A stretch of 64,000 bases of DNA from S5-327 sp965200975 (GTDB taxonomy: Bacteria > Chloroflexota > Dehalococcoidia > Lucifugimonadales > Australimonadaceae): NCBI GenBank assembly GCA_965200975.1, contig OZ241740.1, positions 558,001 through 622,000 of the forward strand, read 5' to 3'. The notes below the pieces were generated by a model. It had not been told where the DNA came from. It did no database searches and saw nothing but the letters and a program-made list of their open reading frames with translations. A program made the translations under genes and the position numbers. This document shows, in pieces, positions 7,733 through 16,243 of the stretch (position 1 is the stretch's first letter; each line of letters begins with the position of its first letter).

Positions 7733-8749
7733 TTACTCGGGGCGAGGGGCTCGCGTCATCAGTTCGTAGACCGCCTCCTGGATTGAGGCGCCGCCGAATA
7801 GCACCCGGTTCGTCATCTCGGTTATCGGCATCTCGACGCCGAGCGCGCGGGCCATATCGAGCGCCGCGGGCGTTGTGGTTACGCCCTCGGCCACCTCGCC
7901 GCCGAGCGCGGCTATGGCTGCTTCGAGCGTGGCGCCCTCGGCCAAGGCCATGCCCACCCGGTTGTTCCGGCTCAGGCGGCTATAGCATGTGGCTAGCAGG
8001 TCGCCGGTTCCCGCATTGCCGGCGAACGTCGCCGGTTGCGCTCCCGCCGCGACGCCCAGCCGGGTTATCTCGGCGAGCCCCCGCGTCAGGAACGCCGCCT
8101 TGGCGTTGTCGCCGAGTCCCATCCCGTCGCACATCCCGGTGCCTATCGCGATCACGTTCTTCAGCGCGCCGCACAGCTCCGTCCCCACGACGTCGGCGTT
8201 CGTGTACACCCGAAACGTGGGCGAGTTCAGCAACGCCTGCGCCTCGAGCGCAGCCTCCTCGTCTTCCGACGCGATGACCGATGAGGTCGGCATTCCCCGA
8301 ACGACTTCCCTGGCCAGGTTCGGGCCGGAGAGCGCGCACAGGCGCTGCCCGCCTTCCGGCAACTCCTCGGCGAGAACCTCGCTCATTCGTTTCAGCGTCC
8401 CCCGCTCCAACCCCTTGCCGCCCGAAATGATGAGCGGGCTGCCCGATATGTGGGGCGCGGCGCGGCGGGCGTTCTCTCGCATCGTGTGGCTCGGCACGAT
8501 GAAGAGCGCCGCCGACGCTCCACGCAGCCCTGCGCCCCAGTCCGCCGCGACGTGGAGCGCATCGGGGAAGGGGTGGCCCGGCAGGCGCTTGCGATGCTCG
8601 CGGGCTGTCTCCAGACCCTGCGCCTCCTCGTCCGAACGCGCAAGCAAGCGCGTCTCGACGCCTCGGCGCGCCAGCAACAGCGCCAGCGTCGTCCCCCACG
8701 ACGTCGCGCCAACAATTGCCGCAGGCCCCAACTGTTCCCTTGTGGTCAT
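7733..8749 (-). CDS. gpsA: Glycerol-3-phosphate dehydrogenase [NAD(P)+]
   Basis: A 338-residue cytoplasmic enzyme that reduces dihydroxyacetone phosphate to sn-glycerol-3-phosphate for phospholipid synthesis. The N-terminal Rossmann motif reads GATSWGTT instead of the usual GAGSWGTA. Downstream are FIVPSH, SGGKGLE, SGPNLAREV, the catalytic-lysine segment GALKNVIAIGTGM, LGDNAKAAFLTRGL and GNAGTGDLLATCYS-RLSRN, all diagnostic of GpsA. Length is normal. The ester-linked lipid implication fits a bacterium. The gene is divergent from the cupin gene at 8823, and a repeat element lies just after its stop. Confidence 0.95.
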   Translation of the reverse strand: MTTREQLGPAAIVGATSWGTTLALLLARRGVETRLLARSDEEAQGLETAREHRKRLPGHPFPDALHVAADWGAGLRGASAALFIVPSHTMRENARRAAPHISGSPLIISGGKGLERGTLKRMSEVLAEELPEGGQRLCALSGPNLAREVVRGMPTSSVIASEDEEAALEAQALLNSPTFRVYTNADVVGTELCGALKNVIAIGTGMCDGMGLGDNAKAAFLTRGLAEITRLGVAAGAQPATFAGNAGTGDLLATCYSRLSRNNRVGMALAEGATLEAAIAALGGEVAEGVTTTPAALDMARALGVEMPITEMTNRVLFGGASIQEAVYELMTRAPRPE

Positions 8750-8822
8750 AGCGTTTGCCTCATAATCGGCGCGATTCTATCGTTAGGGGCAAGCAGGGGC
8801 CCAACCGGCCCGGGAGGCGGCC

Positions 8823-9176
8823 ATGCGGATCACTCGCGTTTACACAGGCGACGACAACCTCTCGCACTTCGAGGAAGTGGAACTGGAGTTCGACCCCAGC
8901 ATCGGACGTTTCCCCCGCGCGATGCAACAGCCGGCGCGCGAGGTGGGTTTCAACACCCAGCCCGCCGGCAGCCGGGACGTGATGCATAACGCTCCGGAGC
9001 GCCGGTTCGTCATCTTCATGTCTGGCCAGGTTCGGGTCGAGCTATCCGGCGGGGAGAGCCGTGTCGTGGGCGCGGGCGACGTGCTCCTCTTCGAGGACAC
9101 CACGGGCGGAGGCCACCTGCTAACTCCTCTTGGCGACGAGCCGCGCTACTCGATGTTCGTCGGGTTGGGAGATTAG
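8823..9176 (+). CDS. Small single-domain cupin protein
   Basis: A 117-residue protein whose central part (about residues 45-110) is one conserved beta-barrel: RRFVIFMSGQVRVELSGGES followed by GAGDVLLFEDTTGGGHLL. Only part of the usual cupin metal set is evident (the GGGH region), so metal binding is uncertain. GGGAGG lies just upstream of the ATG. Cupins of this size range from small-molecule isomerases to binding proteins, and the substrate cannot be assigned. It is divergent from gpsA and convergent with thrS, so it is probably transcribed alone. Confidence 0.6.
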   Translation: MRITRVYTGDDNLSHFEEVELEFDPSIGRFPRAMQQPAREVGFNTQPAGSRDVMHNAPERRFVIFMSGQVRVELSGGESRVVGAGDVLLFEDTTGGGHLLTPLGDEPRYSMFVGLGD

Positions 9177-9201
9177 GGCTTGTTCACGCTATAGCCGGAC
9201 A

Positions 9202-9248
9202 AGGAACGAGGCGAACATTCAGCGGAATGTCCCCGCGTCGCCGTTCCT
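9202..9248. terminator. Large hairpin between convergent cupin and thrS genes
   Basis: Outer arms AGGAACG (9202-9208) and CGTTCCT (9242-9248) enclose an inner hairpin ACATTC-AGCG-GAATGT (9215-9230), with GGCG/CGCC pairing in part between them. No T-run follows on either strand, so termination by this structure is plausible but unproven. Confidence 0.4.
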
Positions 9249-9251
9249 GCG

Positions 9252-11012
9252 CTAGCGAACAACCCGTTGACCCTCAAGCCCCTCGCTCACAATCCGCGCG
9301 ACTACGTCGGCGACCGGAGTTACGCCCAGATCCTCGCCGGTGCGCATGCGCACTGCGGCGCTGCCTCCGGCTGCTTCCTTGTCGCCGACTACCAGCATGT
9401 AGGGCGTCTTGGCGAGTTGAGCGCTCCGGATCTTCGCGTTCATCCGCTCGCTCCGGTCGTCGACGTGAACGCGGACGCCGTTCGCCTCGAGTTCTGCGCG
9501 CACCTGCTCCGCGTAGGCGTTGTGGCGGTCGGCGATGGGAATGATCTCCGCCTGCACCGGCGCCAGCCAGACAGGGAAGGCGCCTCCAAAGTGCTCGATG
9601 GCGACTCCCAGGAATCGTTCGAGGCTTCCCAGCATCGCCCGGTGGATAACCACAGGGCGGCGGCGCGCGCCCTCCGTGTCGACGAACTCGAGGTCAAACC
9701 GCTCGGGCAGGTTGTAGTCGAGCTGCACAGTGCCCAGCTGCCACTCGCGTCCGATGGCGTCGGCGACGAAGAAGTCGATCTTGGGGCCGTAGAAGGCCCC
9801 TTCGTTGGGGAATGGCTCATACTCCAGCCCCCGGGCGTCGAGCGCCGCCGCGAGCGCTCCCTCCGCCTGATCCCACAGCTCGTCCGACCCGATACGGTGT
9901 TCCGGGCGCAGGGACAGTGCGACGCGAACATCGTCGAACCCGAACAAATCGTACGTCTCCTGCAGCATCTCGATGAACCGGGTGATTTCGCTCTCCACCT
10001 GCTCCGGAGCGCAGAAGATATGGGCGTCGTCCTGCGAGAAGGTTCTCACTCGCGTAAGGCCGTGCGTGACGCCTGAACGCTCGAACCGGTGCAGTCGGCC
10101 AAAGTCCGCGTAGCGCAAGGGCAGGTCGCGGTACGAGTGCAGGTCCGCTGCGTAGAGCATTGCCGCCGCCGGACAGTTCATCGGCTTGACGCCGAACTCC
10201 CGGTCGTCCACGTAGGTGAAGTACATATGCTCCTGGTAGTGGTCGTAGTGCCCGGAGCGCTTCCACAGTTCGGAGTCGAACACCTGCGGGGTAATGACCT
10301 CCCGGTAGCCGTAGCGCTCGTACAGGCTGCGGACGTAGTCCACAAGCGTGTTGTACAGCGCTGCCCCCTTGGGGAGGAAGAAGGGGCTAGCGGGCGCGAT
10401 GGGGTTGAAGAAGAAGAGGCCGAGCTCCTGGCCGAGCTTGCGGTGGTCGCGGCGCGCGGCCTCTTCCAGGCGCGTCAGATGCTCCTGCAGCCTCTCTTCC
10501 GACTCCCACGCCGTGCCGTAGATGCGCTGCAGCATCTCGTTCCGTTCGTCGCCGCGCCAGTAGGCGCCTGCTACGCTCATCAGCTTGAAGGCGGCCACCT
10601 TGCCGGTCGACTCCACGTGCGGGCCGCGGCAGAGGTCGACGAAGCCGTCGTGGGCGTACGTGGTGATAGCCTCGCCCTCGGGAATCGCGCCAATGATCTC
10701 CAGCTTGAAGGGTTGGGCGGCGAAGCGCGCCTCTGCAGCCTCGCGCGAGAGCTCCGCCGGCTCGAACGCCGCGTCGTTCGCGACAGCTTCGCGCATCCGG
10801 GCTTCGATGCGCTCCAGGTCTTCGGGAGTGAACGGGCGCTCCACCGAGAAGTCGTAGTAGAACCCCTCGTCGGTTGGGGGGCCGACGGCGAACCTGGCTT
10901 CGGGGAAGAGTTCGAGCACGGCTGAGGCCATAATGTGGGCGGCCGAATGCCGAATCCGGAAGCGCAGTTCGTCGAGACGCCGCTGCTCGGGGGACTTCTC
11001 CTTGATGGGCAT
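9252..11012 (-). CDS. thrS: Threonyl-tRNA synthetase lacking the TGS domain
   Basis: A 586-residue class II synthetase charging tRNA-Thr. From the ATG at 11012 (MPIKEKSPEQRRLDELRF) it begins almost directly with the editing/second additional domain (HSAAHIM...; CRGPHVESTGKV), then the catalytic core with its zinc ligands (MNCPAAAML cysteine, the THGLTRVRTFSQDDAH histidine, and the HRAMLGSLERFLG histidine) and the C-terminal anticodon-binding domain (VWLAPVQAEIIPI...). The N-terminal TGS domain of about 60 residues found in E. coli ThrS (642 residues) is missing. The open frame upstream to 11204 does not encode it but a Gly/Arg-rich low-complexity sequence. A strong hairpin sits in the 5' leader. 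Confidence 0.95.
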   Translation of the reverse strand: MPIKEKSPEQRRLDELRFRIRHSAAHIMASAVLELFPEARFAVGPPTDEGFYYDFSVERPFTPEDLERIEARMREAVANDAAFEPAELSREAAEARFAAQPFKLEIIGAIPEGEAITTYAHDGFVDLCRGPHVESTGKVAAFKLMSVAGAYWRGDERNEMLQRIYGTAWESEERLQEHLTRLEEAARRDHRKLGQELGLFFFNPIAPASPFFLPKGAALYNTLVDYVRSLYERYGYREVITPQVFDSELWKRSGHYDHYQEHMYFTYVDDREFGVKPMNCPAAAMLYAADLHSYRDLPLRYADFGRLHRFERSGVTHGLTRVRTFSQDDAHIFCAPEQVESEITRFIEMLQETYDLFGFDDVRVALSLRPEHRIGSDELWDQAEGALAAALDARGLEYEPFPNEGAFYGPKIDFFVADAIGREWQLGTVQLDYNLPERFDLEFVDTEGARRRPVVIHRAMLGSLERFLGVAIEHFGGAFPVWLAPVQAEIIPIADRHNAYAEQVRAELEANGVRVHVDDRSERMNAKIRSAQLAKTPYMLVVGDKEAAGGSAAVRMRTGEDLGVTPVADVVARIVSEGLEGQRVVR

Positions 11013-11042
11013 AGAGGCTGCCTCTCGGTGTGCTGTGCGACA

Positions 11043-11066
11043 AGAGGGGCGCCGTGGCGCCCCTCT
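11043..11066 (-). promoter_or_regulatory. Perfect hairpin in the thrS leader
   Basis: AGAGGGGCGCC and GGCGCCCCTCT form an 11-bp perfect inverted repeat with a 2-base loop, about 30 bases upstream of the thrS start and in the gap between divergent thrS and xdhC. It could be an attenuator or mRNA-stability element for thrS. No T-box signature sequence (the conserved GGTGGTACCGCG stretch) was found, so a specific mechanism is not claimed. Confidence 0.4.
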
Positions 11067-11202
11067 CCGCGTATCGTCGCTGCGTTCGCGTCGGGCCGCG
11101 CCTCCGCCGCTTCGTCCCTGTAGGGGAGAACAGGCGGCCTCCGCTCCCGCGTCCGTCGTCCCGATGATACCATGAGGGGAACCGCGCAGGGAGGCCCCAA
11201 GC

Positions 11203-12327
11203 ATGAAAGCCGTCTACGACGAGGCTGCGCAGCTTGCGAACGACAATCAGGAATTCGTGGTCGCGACGGTCGTTCACACCCAAGGATCCACGCCCCAGAA
11301 GCCGGGCGCCGCGCTTCTCGTCCGTCGCGACGGTTCGACTGTGGGCACCCTTGGCGGCGGCTGCGTGGAGGGCGACATCTGGTTCGCGGCCAAAGAGGCG
11401 CTCCGCGAGCGCACAGGCCCGCTCTTCAAGCGCTACTACCTGAACGAGGACATCGCCGCCCGCGACGGTCTCGTTTGCGGGGGCTCCATGTACTTCTACA
11501 TCGAGCCCGTGACGGACGTCCATGGTTTCCGCAATCTCGCCCAGGAGATCGCCAGCGCCTACGCCGGCGGCCCCAGCATCTCGGCGGCGACCCTCGTCGC
11601 CAGCGACCGGCTCGAAATCGGGGCCCGCATAACCGTCAAGGCCGACGGCGTTTCGGAGGGGACTCTTGGCGACGCCGCCCTGGACGCCGAGGCGATAGAG
11701 ACGGCGAAAGCGGTGATGCCGATGGGCAAGACGGCCCGCATCCTGAGCGGGGAGGGGGACGAGGTGTACGTCGAGGGTTACACCACGCCTGCGCTCGTCG
11801 TCCTCATCGGAGGCGGGCACGTAAACCTGCAGGTCGCCCGCGTCGCGCAGATGATGGGTTTCCGCGTGATGGTGACCGACGACCGCAGGGAGTTCGCCAA
11901 CACCGACCGCTTTCCCATGGCCGAGGCTGTGAGCGTCGACTCGTACGACAAGGGAGTCGGAGCGTTTCCGATCACGCCCAACGCCGCCATCGTGATCGGC
12001 ACCCGCGGCCATCACTTCGACGACTACGCGACCGAAGCGGCAGTCCGCACCAACGCCGGTTACATTGGTCTTCTGGGCAGCAAGCGCAAGACCATCATGA
12101 TTTACGAGTCCCTCCTGAAAAAGGGCATCCCGGAGGAGCGCCTGCGGCAAGTGCATGCGCCCATCGGCCTCGATCTGGGGGGCCGCACTCCCGAGGAGAT
12201 AGCCCTCAGCATCGTCGCCGAGATCGTTGCGTGGCGCCATGATCGGCAAGGCGGGCCGATGATTATGGAGCCGGCGCAGATCGACAGGCTCGCCGCCAAG
12301 GTCGGCGGCGCGGCGGCGCGGCGCTAG
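11203..12327 (+). CDS. XdhC/CoxI-family molybdenum hydroxylase maturation protein
   Basis: A 374-residue protein with both XdhC halves: N-terminal domain with GSTPQKPGAALLV and GTLGGGCVEGDIW (the GGGC(V/I)E signature), and C-terminal Rossmann domain starting LVVLIGGGHVNLQVARVA, continuing through VTDDR and IGTRGHHFD to GYIGLLGSKRK and GLDLGGRTPEEIALSIVAEI. XdhC proteins protect and sulfurate MoCo before insertion into xanthine/CO/aldehyde oxidoreductases. No hydroxylase structural subunits are seen in this window, so the client enzyme is encoded elsewhere. GGGAGG precedes the ATG; argS follows after 50 bases on the same strand. Confidence 0.88.
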   Translation: MKAVYDEAAQLANDNQEFVVATVVHTQGSTPQKPGAALLVRRDGSTVGTLGGGCVEGDIWFAAKEALRERTGPLFKRYYLNEDIAARDGLVCGGSMYFYIEPVTDVHGFRNLAQEIASAYAGGPSISAATLVASDRLEIGARITVKADGVSEGTLGDAALDAEAIETAKAVMPMGKTARILSGEGDEVYVEGYTTPALVVLIGGGHVNLQVARVAQMMGFRVMVTDDRREFANTDRFPMAEAVSVDSYDKGVGAFPITPNAAIVIGTRGHHFDDYATEAAVRTNAGYIGLLGSKRKTIMIYESLLKKGIPEERLRQVHAPIGLDLGGRTPEEIALSIVAEIVAWRHDRQGGPMIMEPAQIDRLAAKVGGAAARR

Positions 12328-12377
12328 AGCTCCCCTGCGCAGGTCGGACGCCTGTCGGCCTGCTATGATGGACGCCC

Positions 12378-14054
12378 ATGCTTGTTCGAGACCTCATTGC
12401 CGCGCGCCTTATATCGGCGGTGGCCGATGCGCAGGCGCAGGGCGCGCTGCCCGCGTTCGATCTGCCGCCGGCGCCGCTCGTGGAGCGTCCACAGAAGGCG
12501 GAGCATGGCGACTTTGCGTCCAGCTTGCCGCTGCGCGTAGCGAAAGCCGCCCGCCGTTCGCCGTTGGAGATTGCGCAGGCCATAGCTGCGGCGTTTCCAG
12601 CCGATGCGCCCATCGGCGAGGTGTCCGTCGCGCCGCCGGGGTTCGTCAACATTCGGCTGAGCGTCCAGTGGCTGCAGGAGCAGGTTGAGGCTATCCGCGC
12701 AGCCGGCGAGACGTTCGGGTCGGTCGAATCGGGCGCGGGCCGGCGCGTGCAGATCGAGTTCGTGAGCGTCAATCCCACGGGGCCGGTGCATGTGGGTCAT
12801 ACGCGCGGGGCCGTCCTCGGCAGCGCGCTCGCCAGCGCGCTCACGGCGGCGGGGTTCGACGTTACGCGCGAGTACTACGTGAACGACGCCGGCACGCAGA
12901 TGGAGCTGTTCTACGAGTCCACGTTCGCTCGGTACGCGCAGGCGTTGGGCAGGGACGACGTTCCGCTGCCCGAAGGCGGGTATCAGGGAGAGTACCTCGC
13001 GGCGTTGGGCAAGGAGCTTGCGGAGCGCCACGGGGCCCGGTTCCTCGATATGGGCAGGACGGAAGCCGTCGCTCAGCTCGGCGAGGAGGCGCTCGAGGCG
13101 ATGCTCGCGGCCATCCGCGGCGACCTGGAGCGTATCGGCGTCGGGTTCGATGTGTGGTTCCGCGAGCGCGACCTCTACGCCGGAGGGCAGTACGCCGAGA
13201 CCATGGCGTTTCTGCGCGAGCGCGGGCTTACAGCCTTGCGCGACGGCGCGGAGTGGTTCACGTCGTCCGCGCTCGGAGACGAGAAGGACAACGTGATAGT
13301 CCGCAGCACAGGCGCGCCGACGTACTTCGCCTCGGACATCGCGTATCACCGGGACAAATTCGGGCGGCGGGGATTCGATAGGGTTATCGACATTTGGGGC
13401 GCCGACCATCAGGGGCATGTGCCGCGGATGAAGGCGGTAATGCAGGCGCTGGATCTCGACCCCGACCGGCTCACCGTGCTCATCGCGCAGCTCGTCACCC
13501 TCAAGAGCGGAGGCGACATCGTCCGCGCCTCGAAGCGCACGGGCCAGATCGTCACGCTTGCCGACCTGGTCGATGAGGCGGGGGCGGACGCTTGCCGGTT
13601 CTTCTTTCTCGCCAGGGCGGCGGAGAGCCAGATGGAGTTCGACATTGAGCTCGCCAGGCGGCAATCGAGCGAGAACCCGGTGTACTACGTGCAGTACGCG
13701 CACGCTCGCATTGCGGGGATTCTCCGGCAGGCGGCCGAGCGGGGGGTCGACTGGCAGGACGGCGACGTGTCGCTGCTGACGGACGACGCGGAGCTAGCGC
13801 TGGCGCGCAAGATGCTGCAGTTGCCGGAGCTGGTGGACACGATAGCGGCGACGCTTGCGCCGCACACGCTGCCGCACTATGCCGTGGAGCTGGCGACCGC
13901 GTTCCACTGGTTCTACGATCACTGCAGGGTGCTGTCGTCGCTGCCGGAAGACGCGGGGGTGATGCGCGCGCGGCTCAAGCTGGCGGAGGCGGCCAGGGTT
14001 GCGCTCTCACGCACCCTCGGGCTGATGAGCATAACGGCGCCGGAAGCGATGTAG
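12378..14054 (+). CDS. argS: Arginyl-tRNA synthetase
   Basis: A 558-residue class I synthetase charging tRNA-Arg in the cytoplasm. Features in order: N-terminal Add-1 domain (to about residue 110), the HIGH motif as HVGHTRGA after VSVNPTGPVHVG, the DIAYHRDKF and DIWGADHQGHVPRM segments, a KMSKS-equivalent SKRTG, VQYAHARIAGI and the alpha-helical DALR anticodon-binding C-terminus ending in SLPEDAGVMRARLKLAE. Length is normal. It follows xdhC by 50 bases on the plus strand and is convergent with yajQ, whose stop lies 5 bases beyond its own. Confidence 0.96.
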   Translation: MLVRDLIAARLISAVADAQAQGALPAFDLPPAPLVERPQKAEHGDFASSLPLRVAKAARRSPLEIAQAIAAAFPADAPIGEVSVAPPGFVNIRLSVQWLQEQVEAIRAAGETFGSVESGAGRRVQIEFVSVNPTGPVHVGHTRGAVLGSALASALTAAGFDVTREYYVNDAGTQMELFYESTFARYAQALGRDDVPLPEGGYQGEYLAALGKELAERHGARFLDMGRTEAVAQLGEEALEAMLAAIRGDLERIGVGFDVWFRERDLYAGGQYAETMAFLRERGLTALRDGAEWFTSSALGDEKDNVIVRSTGAPTYFASDIAYHRDKFGRRGFDRVIDIWGADHQGHVPRMKAVMQALDLDPDRLTVLIAQLVTLKSGGDIVRASKRTGQIVTLADLVDEAGADACRFFFLARAAESQMEFDIELARRQSSENPVYYVQYAHARIAGILRQAAERGVDWQDGDVSLLTDDAELALARKMLQLPELVDTIAATLAPHTLPHYAVELATAFHWFYDHCRVLSSLPEDAGVMRARLKLAEAARVALSRTLGLMSITAPEAM

Positions 14055-14058
14055 GCCG

Positions 14059-14544
14059 CTAGTCGCGGAAGTTGACGTACTGCAAGGGCTGATCGATCTG
14101 CAGGGACTTGATGAGGGCGATGGCGTCTTGCAGGTCGTCGCGCTTCTTGCCGGAGACCCGGAGTTCGGGGCCCTGCGCGGCGACTTGCACCCGGAGTTTC
14201 GCGCCCTTCACCGCCTTGATGATCTTGCGGCCCAGGTCGGGGTCGATCCCCTGCCGGATGACTACCTGCTGGCGGATGCTGTCGCCTGCCGCCTTCTCGG
14301 TCGTCTTGAAGAGGAGGGCGCGGCTGTCGACGCTGCGGCGCGCGAAGTAGGCGTGCATCAGGTCGTGCACCTGCCGCAGTTGGAGGTCGTTGTCCGCCGT
14401 AACGGTGAGCGCGTCGCCTGAGCGCGCGACGCCGGCGTGGGTGCCTTTGAGGTCGAAGCGCTGTTGCGTCTCGCGCTTGATTCCATTGACCGCGTTGTCG
14501 ACCTCGGCCATATCGACCTGGGATACGACATCGAATGACGGCAT
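14059..14544 (-). CDS. YajQ-family nucleotide-binding protein
   Basis: A 161-residue protein matching the YajQ (UPF0234) family over its whole length: PSFDVVSQVDMAEVDNAVNG at the start, RFDLKGTHAGV, a central SRALLFKTTEKAAGDSIRQ and the terminal SLQIDQPLQYVNFRD, which is nearly invariant in the family. The fold has two ferredoxin-like halves that bind nucleic acid or cyclic di-GMP in studied members. Function in this organism is not known. Convergent with argS; the PPOX gene lies about 80 bases upstream on the same strand. Confidence 0.92.
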   Translation of the reverse strand: MPSFDVVSQVDMAEVDNAVNGIKRETQQRFDLKGTHAGVARSGDALTVTADNDLQLRQVHDLMHAYFARRSVDSRALLFKTTEKAAGDSIRQQVVIRQGIDPDLGRKIIKAVKGAKLRVQVAAQGPELRVSGKKRDDLQDAIALIKSLQIDQPLQYVNFRD

Positions 14545-14624
14545 AGGTAGTCCTCTCAGCTTGCAGGGGCGCCTCGCGGCTGCGGAGCGTTGCGGAGCCG
14601 CGAGGCTTTGGCCGGATTAGCTGC

Positions 14625-15041
14625 TTAGCCCTCGGTCCAGGTCATGATGCGGGCAGGCGTTATCTCGATAATCACGGAGTTGCCGTCGAGCGTATTCGTT
14701 ATGAACTCGTCTACCTCGCCGGCCCTGTCGGCGCCCATGTAGCGTGTTGCGATGGCGCGGCCGATCTCTGCGGCGCGATCGTTGGTTATGGATGCGCTGC
14801 CTTCGACGAGCACGTACGAGTAGGGCGTGCCGCACGTAGCTACGGAGAGCGCGACCCGGTTGTCGCGTTCGATATTGTGCGCCTTCTGCAAGTTGCGGCT
14901 CGTGTACACCTGGAACTTGCCGCCGGAGTAGCTGAACCAGACGGGCGCGACGTGCGGCGAACCGCTCGAGCGCAGCGTTACAAGGTTCGCGACCAGGGGC
15001 TGGGCCAGGTACGCGATCAGGGAGTCGGGATCCATTCTCAT
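14625..15041 (-). CDS. PPOX-type (pyridoxamine phosphate oxidase-like) flavin/F420 protein
   Basis: A 138-residue split-barrel protein starting MRMDPDSLIAYLAQPLVANL. LRSSGSPHVAPVWFSYSGGK, a mid-domain NIERDNRVALSVAT and the YSYVLVEGSASIT strand fit the PPOX family whose members reduce or oxidise small substrates with FMN, F420 or biliverdin/haem. Cofactor choice is not readable. Its ATG overlaps the TGA of the preceding SDR gene as ATGA, so the two are translationally coupled and probably act in the same pathway. The long upstream extension of the open frame to 15947 lies antiparallel in frame space to the SDR gene and is a shadow. Confidence 0.75.
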   Translation of the reverse strand: MRMDPDSLIAYLAQPLVANLVTLRSSGSPHVAPVWFSYSGGKFQVYTSRNLQKAHNIERDNRVALSVATCGTPYSYVLVEGSASITNDRAAEIGRAIATRYMGADRAGEVDEFITNTLDGNSVIIEITPARIMTWTEG

Positions 15042-15853
15042 TGTGTTGACACCGTTTGTCCTCCGTCGACTACGAGCGCGTGTCCGGTTACGTACGACGA
15101 CTCGTCGGACGCAAGGAAGAGCACGCAGTAGGCGACCTCTTCGGCGAGCCCGAGCCGTTTGAGGCCGGACACGCGGCTTCCGCTTTCGATCTTCTGTGCT
15201 TCGGTCATAGGTCTTGGGCGCGGGGGGAACTCGCGCACGCGGTTGGTGTCGATGGGCCCGGGGCAGACGCAGTTGACGCGGATTTCCGGGCCGTAGTCGA
15301 CGGCCAGCTGGCGGGTGAGGTTGATGATGGCGGCCTTTGTGGCGCTGTAGGCGGGGTAGCGGGGGCTTGCGAGGATGCCGAGGCTGGAGGCGGTGGCGAT
15401 GATGTTGCCGCGCCCGCGGGCCATAAAGTGCGAGAGCGCAGCGCGCACGCCGTGGTACATACCGTAGAGATTGAGGTTGACGACGTGGTTCCACGCCTCG
15501 TCGGACATCTCGTGGATCTTTTGGCGGACGCCCGAGCCGGCGTTGAGGAAGAGGATGTCGAGGCTGCCGAACTGTTCGATGGCGGCGGCGGCCATATCGG
15601 CGCAGGTTGCTCTCTGGGAGGCGTCGCCCCGCAGGAAGAGCGCCTGGCCGCCCTCGGCTTCGATGAGGCTGTCGATTCTGGGCTGGCCGCGCTCGGCGAT
15701 GTCGACGCAGACGACCTTGGCGCCTTCGCGGGCGAACAGGCGGGCCGTTGCGCGTCCGATGCCGCTGTCTGCGCCGGTGACGACGGCAACCTTGCCGCGG
15801 AGCCTCCCCAGGCCCGGCCCTATTCCGGGATGCTCGCTGTTGTGCTCGGTCAT
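15038..15853 (-). CDS. Short-chain dehydrogenase/reductase (SDR)
   Basis: A 271-residue classical SDR: Rossmann TGADSGIG near residue 27, the NAG motif (LFLNAGSG), the catalytic serine region ATASSLG, the YSATK active site (Y-x3-K) and the VNCVCPGPIDT motif. The C-terminal SSYVTGHALVVDGG is also typical. These enzymes oxidise or reduce secondary alcohols/ketones with NAD(P); a VVCVD segment after strand 2 has an acidic residue, which suggests NAD(H). The substrate is unknown. It is coupled by an ATGA overlap to the downstream PPOX-type gene. Confidence 0.88.
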   Translation of the reverse strand: MTEHNSEHPGIGPGLGRLRGKVAVVTGADSGIGRATARLFAREGAKVVCVDIAERGQPRIDSLIEAEGGQALFLRGDASQRATCADMAAAAIEQFGSLDILFLNAGSGVRQKIHEMSDEAWNHVVNLNLYGMYHGVRAALSHFMARGRGNIIATASSLGILASPRYPAYSATKAAIINLTRQLAVDYGPEIRVNCVCPGPIDTNRVREFPPRPRPMTEAQKIESGSRVSGLKRLGLAEEVAYCVLFLASDESSYVTGHALVVDGGQTVSTQ

Positions 15854-16049
15854 CGCAGGGTCTCCTGCCGGGTCGGTGTTGGGGGGAGAGTGTAGCTGGG
15901 CAGCGCCGCGCGCTCAAACTTGCGGGTAGAGGCTCATGAAGGGTCATTGGTCCATTCCGCGGGGCTTCCAGCAGCAGGGGCAGCGCCGCCGCGGCGTGGG
16001 GGGGGCGGACATCGCTGTGGAGCTCCAGTCTCCTGGGGGACGCGTGGAT

Positions 16050-16243
16050 GTTATCGAGGAGCGCGCGATACGCAATCCGTATCTGCGTCAGGCAGGCAGG
16101 ACGGCTGCCGATTATGTGCGCGATATTATGTTGAGCGTTGAGCGCTCTTCGAAATCATCGGCGAGGCGATCGCGCATTGCCAGGCACGACTCTTCCCCCG
16201 CACAGCGTATCAAGAAATAGTTTCAGTCTCTTGGAGGATCTGA
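16050..16243 (+). pseudogene. Decayed HepT-like (DUF86/HEPN) toxin fragment
   Basis: The first frame gives AGRTAADYVRDIMLSVER, and one base later in the next frame LFEIIGEAIAHCQARLFPRT then AYQEIVSVSWRI and a stop at 16241. Joined by one added base near 16145 this reads like the core of the HepT RNase/adenylylated toxin family (SxEDYLxD...AVERxFEIIGEAL...WR). The N-terminal helix and the C-terminal RX4-6H catalytic motif are missing, and no MntA antitoxin is next to it. The fragment is less GC-rich than its surroundings at its 3' end. I consider it a remnant of a toxin-antitoxin module. Confidence 0.6.

Noticed and set aside
11013..11202. T-box leader upstream of thrS
   Set aside because: No T-box consensus sequence or specifier-loop pattern was found; only a perfect hairpin was retained as a low-confidence element.
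10387..12249. Long reverse-strand reading frame opposite xdhC and thrS
   Set aside because: It is antisense to two well-supported genes, contains no family pattern and follows the GC-rich third-position effect that creates shadow frames.
12363..13703. Long minus-strand frame opposite argS
   Set aside because: argS matches its family over its entire length; the opposite frame is Arg/Leu/Glu-biased without recognisable motifs.
15042..15947. N-terminal extension of the PPOX gene
   Set aside because: The extension is Arg/Pro-rich shadow sequence overlapping the SDR gene; the ATGA overlap gives a coupled start at 15041.
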